64,000 nucleotides of DNA from Bacteroidota bacterium. GTDB lineage: Bacteria; Bacteroidota; Bacteroidia; Flavobacteriales_D; Crocinitomicaceae. The stretch is taken from NCBI GenBank assembly GCA_016192075.1, contig JACPUU010000012.1, positions 496,001-560,000 on the forward strand, in the 5' to 3' direction. The notes under the pieces were generated by a model. That model was not told the origin of the DNA, searched no databases, and saw only the letters and a program-made list of their open reading frames with translations. This document shows positions 61,001-64,000 of this stretch, piece after piece (within the stretch, counting starts at the first letter, position 1; every line of letters begins with the position of its first letter). The translations under genes and the position numbers were made by a program.

Positions 61001-61432
61001 ATGCATGCCATCACGGCTATCGAAGAGTACAACATGCGTCCCTGCCGGGCTGTAAAAAGCCTGCTCCAGTTCATCATCGGCCAGTTTGATGGTAATTAGC
61101 AGCCGGCCTGTGCTTATTTCAAATACTTTAGCCGAATTATCTGCCGATGCGGTGAGTATGTGCGTTCCGTCAGGACTGAAAAAAACAGACAAAACAGGTT
61201 CACTGTGCCGGTTAAAAACCCTTATCTGGCGGCCATTTTCAATATTCCATAAAATCACAGAATTATCTGAACTTCCGGTTACAACATAACGCGAGTCGGG
61301 ACTAAACGCATAACAGGTTATTTTTTTAGCGTGCCCTTTTTGCAGCACTGCTTCCAGCGTATTTGATTCTTGCCCATAGACCAGGGGCACCAGCAAAAAC
61401 TGTAGCACAGCCACAAAACGCATTAACTTCAT
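58037..61432 (-). CDS. Exported WD40-repeat caspase-like protease (WD40-orthocaspase)
   Basis: 1131 residues from the ATG at 61432, which begins the signal peptide (LMRFVAVLQFLLVPLVYGQ); the track start adds 14 residues. Residues ~20-705 carry many WD40 repeats (VTGSSDNSVILWNIENG, SGHTKVVFALDYSPDGKMLA, LVGHTGVISAFDFSPDGKQI), enough for two seven-bladed propellers. After an Ig-like linker (residues ~800-870) lies a caspase domain (~875-1131): His in FVFYYAGHGVMS and Cys in LFILDACHSGGALD. NACHT or other NTPase domains are absent. WD40-caspase proteins are known from bacteria such as filamentous cyanobacteria and Bacteroidota; their triggers are unknown. Presumably periplasmic or surface-exposed. 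Confidence 0.92.
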   Translation of the reverse strand: MKLMRFVAVLQFLLVPLVYGQESNTLEAVLQKGHAKKITCYAFSPDSRYVVTGSSDNSVILWNIENGRQIRVFNRHSEPVLSVFFSPDGTHILTASADNSAKVFEISTGRLLITIKLADDELEQAFYSPAGTHVVLFDSRDGMHVYDATTGKKIQTLSRSYGLMNYNGIINKANTKIITAYNYEKFYVCDLVSGDTLSDIEFDKPFLMSFSPDEKYIAASSTKLFTKVFDAATGKELYDLRDGEEECDGCNTKHVFSNSGKYLVTMSSKVDAIAWDLATGTKIRSFSSFRERPYGLKFSPDDSHILLSFDQDVFVYELKTGKEKIHLTADNIDYFDFNFSADSKMILVPGSNNEAMIYDVETGRKKKSLQGFLNKKRDDGLRFNDSYWTDERILKFISLKRNVALSPDNKHIAIGNVDSTALVLSLETGKIVHLLSGHTKVVFALDYSPDGKMLATAGGDRTICLWNTQTGELIKKLTGHGELIFDLAFNADGSKLSSGSWDGTMRIWDMNDLGEYYRMDLGNVSPYAVGFTNNGLYAVTGDLDRNVDFWEMDAGSSFRTLVGHTGVISAFDFSPDGKQIVTSSWDGKVKVWDILTGMLIAKMTEHDGPVYSVCYDPKARFIASGSADNDIILWITELNTFYYLKGHTSPVTSITFNADGTRLISCDAEGMVKVWDIENRKALYSRIQISRNEWLATSTDGAFDGSSKSLELVNYVSGMEVLPVGSLFDKYYTPGLIEKIMKGERSTTTGENLHNILKTSPQIAFELAETGSRSVLDPDSVISWKQAVLPLGIRINSQGQTIDEIRVYNNGKLVVQESMQTDLVFRGETKDVRHFEIPLTDGENELSAVVINSDRTESSPVELTVLYDGVAALTDLFILSVGINTYKNPQYNLDYAVNDAQSFVKAISAGADSLFNSIKTFEIFNEQAIKANISDAVSQIRKEIGPEDVFVFYYAGHGVMSVEKLAENSDFFIVTHDITNLYSETEVLRQKALSATELMEFSKLISAEKQLFILDACHSGGALDAFASRGDGREKTLAQLARSTGTFFITASQDAQYANEAGDLQHGLFTYALLEILNGQRGNNGDEKITISELKVYVEERVPELSEQYHGTAQYPTSYSFGQDFPIVILK

Positions 61433-61675
61433 AACAGATTGGTTTAGTTGCATTAACAGAAATAGTTGAATCAAAAGTAATCACTTCCTTCTGTTTCGCA
61501 TCACCCTGCATCTGCGTATTGTGCAGAATTAACCAAATCTCTTCTAAACATACCAGAAACAGGCCCTTTTGTTTAATGGCTGATCAGATACGGCTTATTC
61601 TTCGCTATACCTGGAAAGACAAGGACCCCGGATCTAAGTCCAGGGCTTAGGTATGATCCCCTTATCAGAGCAGAA

Positions 61676-61697
61676 ATTCGTGCCGGCCGGCACGAAT
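61676..61697. repeat. 22-bp perfect palindrome
   Basis: ATTCGTGCCGG and its exact complement, no loop, ten bases of G/C at the centre. It sits just before the terminator at 61699. It resembles other GC-centred palindromes in the window, but the core differs. Confidence 0.85.
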
Positions 61698-61698
61698 G

Positions 61699-61722
61699 CA
61701 AAAAGGGGCTATTGAAGCCCCT
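61699..61722 (-). terminator. Rho-independent terminator (minus strand)
   Basis: AGGGGCT + TCAAT + AGCCCCT on the minus strand, then five T. It ends the transcript of the small three-helix membrane protein gene (61764-62072). Confidence 0.8.
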
Positions 61723-61763
61723 CTCTGATTATTTAAGAAAACCAAATGTTCAAAAACGGTGAA

Positions 61764-62072
61764 TTATGCTACCAGGTTGTAGATAATCACCAATACATCA
61801 ATTGCAAAAGCTATAATTGAAGTTGTAACAATTACTCTCATTGGAGCAACTGCTAAAATCATTGAAAGAGCAACCATGGTTGGCAATACAAGCATAATTA
61901 ATTGAATTACGCTGTCAAGTGCTCCAAGTCCCACCGCTATTCCGCCGCCGCAACCTACAAACAGCAATAGAATGGAAATAATACCGTAACGGTTTGTGTT
62001 GTGATCGTAGAACAATTTGTTCAAAAATCCGATGTTGGACAGTTTTTCATCATCAGAGTGTGCGTGAGCCAT
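61764..62072 (-). CDS. Small three-helix membrane protein
   Basis: 102 residues. His/Asp-rich cytosolic N-terminus (AHAHSDDEKLSNIGFLNKLFYD), then three membrane helices (GIISILLLFVGCGGGIAVGL, LIMLVLPTMVALSMILAV, IVTTSIIAFAIDVLVIIYNL). No family recognised. A TAATTTTG box (minus strand, 62095-62102) lies ~22 bp upstream, and a terminator follows, so it is monocistronic. It is divergent from the exported 123-residue protein. Confidence 0.78.
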   Translation of the reverse strand: MAHAHSDDEKLSNIGFLNKLFYDHNTNRYGIISILLLFVGCGGGIAVGLGALDSVIQLIMLVLPTMVALSMILAVAPMRVIVTTSIIAFAIDVLVIIYNLVA

Positions 62073-62236
62073 AGCTTTAAGTTTTAGTTAAACTCAAAAT
62101 TAGAGTAGAGCCACAGAAAAAAAAATGATCTGAATAATGCTGAAACATGACAAAAGTCATATTTTGAAAATTCACCCGTTTTTTCACCGACATATTTAAC
62201 AGGTTAAAACTATTTAGTACAAAAAGCAACCTCTTT

Positions 62237-62266
62237 TTGCCTTTAATCGTCTTCCTTTTAATTTTA
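62237..62266 (+). promoter_or_regulatory. Candidate Bacteroidota-type promoter for the 123-residue exported protein
   Basis: TTG (62237-62239), exactly 19 bp, TAATTTTA (62259-62266). The ATG follows 24 bp later. Confidence 0.5.
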
Positions 62267-62290
62267 CCGATAAAGTAACAAATTCGTTCT

Positions 62291-62662
62291 ATGAAACTTA
62301 CCCTGAAAAAAATGAGCAAGGTTATACTTGCAGCTGGTTTTGTCCTTTTGAGTACCACTTCATTTGGTCAGACACAATGGCCTGATAACTATGGTCAGGG
62401 AACAATCAATACCGATTATTGTGTTACAATAGACACCACCAAACCTTTGGAAGAATTTTACAGGATTGACATTTCACATTTGAATTTTGCCTCTGAAGCA
62501 GACGCTCAAAAGGTGTTTGGCGCCATTTCAAATAACCGGTTAACGTACAAAGTTGACTTTACCAACCAGGTTGCTTACCTGAAAGTACATGCTGACCGCA
62601 CCCAACATCCGCAGGATGTAATATGGTGGAATAATTACATTGACAGTCTTTGTAAAAACTAA
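62291..62662 (+). CDS. Small exported protein, unknown
   Basis: 123 residues with a signal peptide (VILAAGFVLLSTTSFGQ). Mature part: two Cys (TDYCVTIDTT and the terminal SLCKN) that may pair, and a central alpha-beta pattern (LEEFYRIDISHLNFASEADAQ, VDFTNQVAYLKVHADR), resembling a heavy-metal-associated or ferredoxin-like fold. No family recognised. 12 bp separate it from the next gene on the same strand. Confidence 0.7.
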   Translation: MKLTLKKMSKVILAAGFVLLSTTSFGQTQWPDNYGQGTINTDYCVTIDTTKPLEEFYRIDISHLNFASEADAQKVFGAISNNRLTYKVDFTNQVAYLKVHADRTQHPQDVIWWNNYIDSLCKN

Positions 62663-62674
62663 TCGATAGCAGTC

Positions 62675-64000
62675 ATGACAAACTCTAAGTTATTGACCCG
62701 GTTTACGTTAGCGTTTTCACTTGCTTTACCGGGAGGGTCTCTGTTTGCCCAATTAACCGGCACCGGAGCCTATTTTATGGGAAACGTGGCTGAAATTGCC
62801 ATTCACAACAATGGTCATGAGGGTACCGCAGACATTGCCGGCTCACATTCACGCTCAGATCAGTGGGATGCTTCCGTTTACTTTGGGTTTGTTGCCAATC
62901 CGCAAAACGATGGCTGGGGTAATTACGACGGCGATTTTTTTACACCTGGTTCACCTGAAAATGGTTTTGGTATTGAAGTAAACGGAATGAATTATTCCAA
63001 CAACTCATCCTATTACAATGAAATTCCAGGTTCACTGTCAAACTATGTTGTTGACGGAAACTGCCTTTCTGTTGACTGGAATGGAACAGTTGCAGGTGTG
63101 GGTGTAGCCATTACGTATAAATTTATTACTACTGAACTCTACTATACAACCGAGGTAACACTAACCAACAATACCGGTGCTGCTTTGACTGATCTTTATT
63201 TCTACCGCAATTTTGACCCTGACAACAATGTCAGCATCAGCTTTGACTATACCACGCAGAATACCATTGTGGCACAACCTACACCGGCTTGCCCTAAAGC
63301 ACTGGTATCAGCAACCTCCAGCAATCCATGGCTTTCATACGTTGGTATTGCCGCAATTGGTCAGCAATTCCGCGTTGCACACGGCGGTTTTGCCAACCGT
63401 GATGCTTCAGATATCTGGAACGGTGCCTGGCCATTAACCGGTGTATTGGGCGCCAGTGTTTTTATGGATGAGGCCATTGCAATGGCTTATAAAATAACCT
63501 CATTGCCGGCTGGTGCATCTGAAACATTTGAATTTGTAATCGTTCTGGACGACACACAGGTTGATGAAGCATTTGCGCAGCTTTATGAATTTAACTTTAC
63601 GGGTTATACCGGCACAGGCAGCGTTTGCAGCCCGGTGATGGATACGGCTTACCTGCCTTGTCCCGGCGCTTCTATTGTCCTGGATGTTACCGGCCCGGGA
63701 GTTACAGATTATAACTGGGCATGGTCGCCTGGTACAGGTCTGAGCTCAACTACCGGATATTCTGTAACTGCCACACCGGCTACTTCAACGCTTTATACAG
63801 TAACCGGAACACCAATCAACCCTTGTCTGTCAATGACCATTGTCAAAGAAATTTATGTGAATGTAGGTGTTGGACCATTGGTTCAGATTACGCCGCCTGC
63901 ACCTGTTTGCGGACCATTTGACTTAACTACGCTGGTTGTTACAGATGCCAACAACATTCCCGGTACCACTACCACATTTCACTCCGCTATTCCTGCCAAT
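62675..64000 (+). CDS. Large secreted protein with PKD/Ig-like region (3' end outside window)
   Basis: Not listed as a whole in the ORF track because it runs off the window; the frame is open from the ATG at 62675 for 442 codons to the last base. Signal peptide (TLAFSLALPGGSLFAQ), then a ~270-residue beta domain (FMGNVAEIAIHNNGHEGTAD, LTDLYFYRNFDPDNNVSISF). Proline/Thr-rich Ig- or PKD-like segments follow (WAWSPGTGLSSTTGYSVTAT, ATSTLYTVTGTPINPC). Such proteins in this group usually end in a T9SS or SprB-like repeat region, but this cannot be seen here. Confidence 0.85.
   Translation, partial: MTNSKLLTRFTLAFSLALPGGSLFAQLTGTGAYFMGNVAEIAIHNNGHEGTADIAGSHSRSDQWDASVYFGFVANPQNDGWGNYDGDFFTPGSPENGFGIEVNGMNYSNNSSYYNEIPGSLSNYVVDGNCLSVDWNGTVAGVGVAITYKFITTELYYTTEVTLTNNTGAALTDLYFYRNFDPDNNVSISFDYTTQNTIVAQPTPACPKALVSATSSNPWLSYVGIAAIGQQFRVAHGGFANRDASDIWNGAWPLTGVLGASVFMDEAIAMAYKITSLPAGASETFEFVIVLDDTQVDEAFAQLYEFNFTGYTGTGSVCSPVMDTAYLPCPGASIVLDVTGPGVTDYNWAWSPGTGLSSTTGYSVTATPATSTLYTVTGTPINPCLSMTIVKEIYVNVGVGPLVQITPPAPVCGPFDLTTLVVTDANNIPGTTTTFHSAIPAN

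Noticed and set aside
62077-62358. ORF on the minus strand (93 aa) in the divergent region
   Set aside because: Basic, low-complexity translation of the promoter region; overlaps the start of the 62291 gene and its likely promoter.

Overview
The window looks like the chromosome of a member of the Bacteroidota, most likely a Flavobacteriales/Crocinitomicaceae-type (Fluviicola-like) bacterium. The reasons are: at least ten proteins end in a type IX secretion (T9SS) sorting domain with the LYPNP / FxLYPNPA signature; many predicted lipoproteins and secreted proteins are present; Shine-Dalgarno sequences are scarce; and several promoters fit the Bacteroidota pattern TTG-N19-21-TAnnTTT(G/A/C). No tRNA, rRNA, transposase, integrase or CRISPR array was seen. 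The species cannot be named from sequence reading alone.

Layout. 1-7 kb: the end of a large secreted Asp-rich calcium-binding repeat protein, then lipoproteins (one an orphan SecD P1-like domain) and an RhlE-type RNA helicase. 7.2-13.6 kb: a six-gene run of one GEVED/PPC secreted protein, four paralogous Kelch proteins with T9SS domains and a DUF4907 lipoprotein. 13.8-20 kb: recQ, a leucine-rich-repeat surface protein, an AI-2E family permease and a Cys-rich lipoprotein. 20.1-28.8 kb: AMP nucleosidase and an orphan histidine kinase, followed by glycosylasparaginase, GH20 hexosaminidase, CutC and GH2 beta-mannosidase. These last four could together dismantle the core of Asn-linked glycans. 29-38 kb: a methyltransferase, a small cytochrome-c-like lipoprotein, a two-gene NAD-linked formate dehydrogenase (FdsG-FdsB fusion plus FdsA-like alpha subunit), a gene apparently broken by a frameshift, and a TPR/SpoIIE phosphatase. 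38-45 kb: a second DEAD-box helicase, nitronate monooxygenase, a deoxyhypusine-synthase-like protein next to arginine decarboxylase (polyamine metabolism), and an isoaspartyl peptidase. 46-53.5 kb: hrpB, a 36-residue basic small protein missed by the ORF track, DUF3820, TerB-like, DUF1905-like, DUF72 and queuosine-precursor transporter genes, and an IF2N-like protein. 53.5-62 kb, minus strand: an OmpA-like protein, a secreted caspase-like protease with C-terminal Tudor-like repeats, two tandem paralogous T9SS proteins, and a 1131-residue WD40-caspase. The window ends in a partial large secreted protein.

The most unusual signals are these. (1) Several families of palindromic elements lie between 43 and 62 kb. 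In two of them a short central core is fixed (TCGRCTACGCTC, or GTCGCGAC) while the flanking arms differ from copy to copy yet remain self-complementary. (2) Copies of the GTCGCGAC family lie in frame inside the hrpB coding sequence. (3) The TCGGCTACGCTC family forms a 28-bp tandem array that supplies the stop codon of the neighbouring gene. (4) Two exported caspase-like proteases lie within 7 kb, in different architectures. (5) A SecD P1 domain occurs as a stand-alone lipoprotein. (6) A gene next to formate dehydrogenase appears to be split by a single-base frameshift; the intact form would overlap both neighbours by 4 bp.
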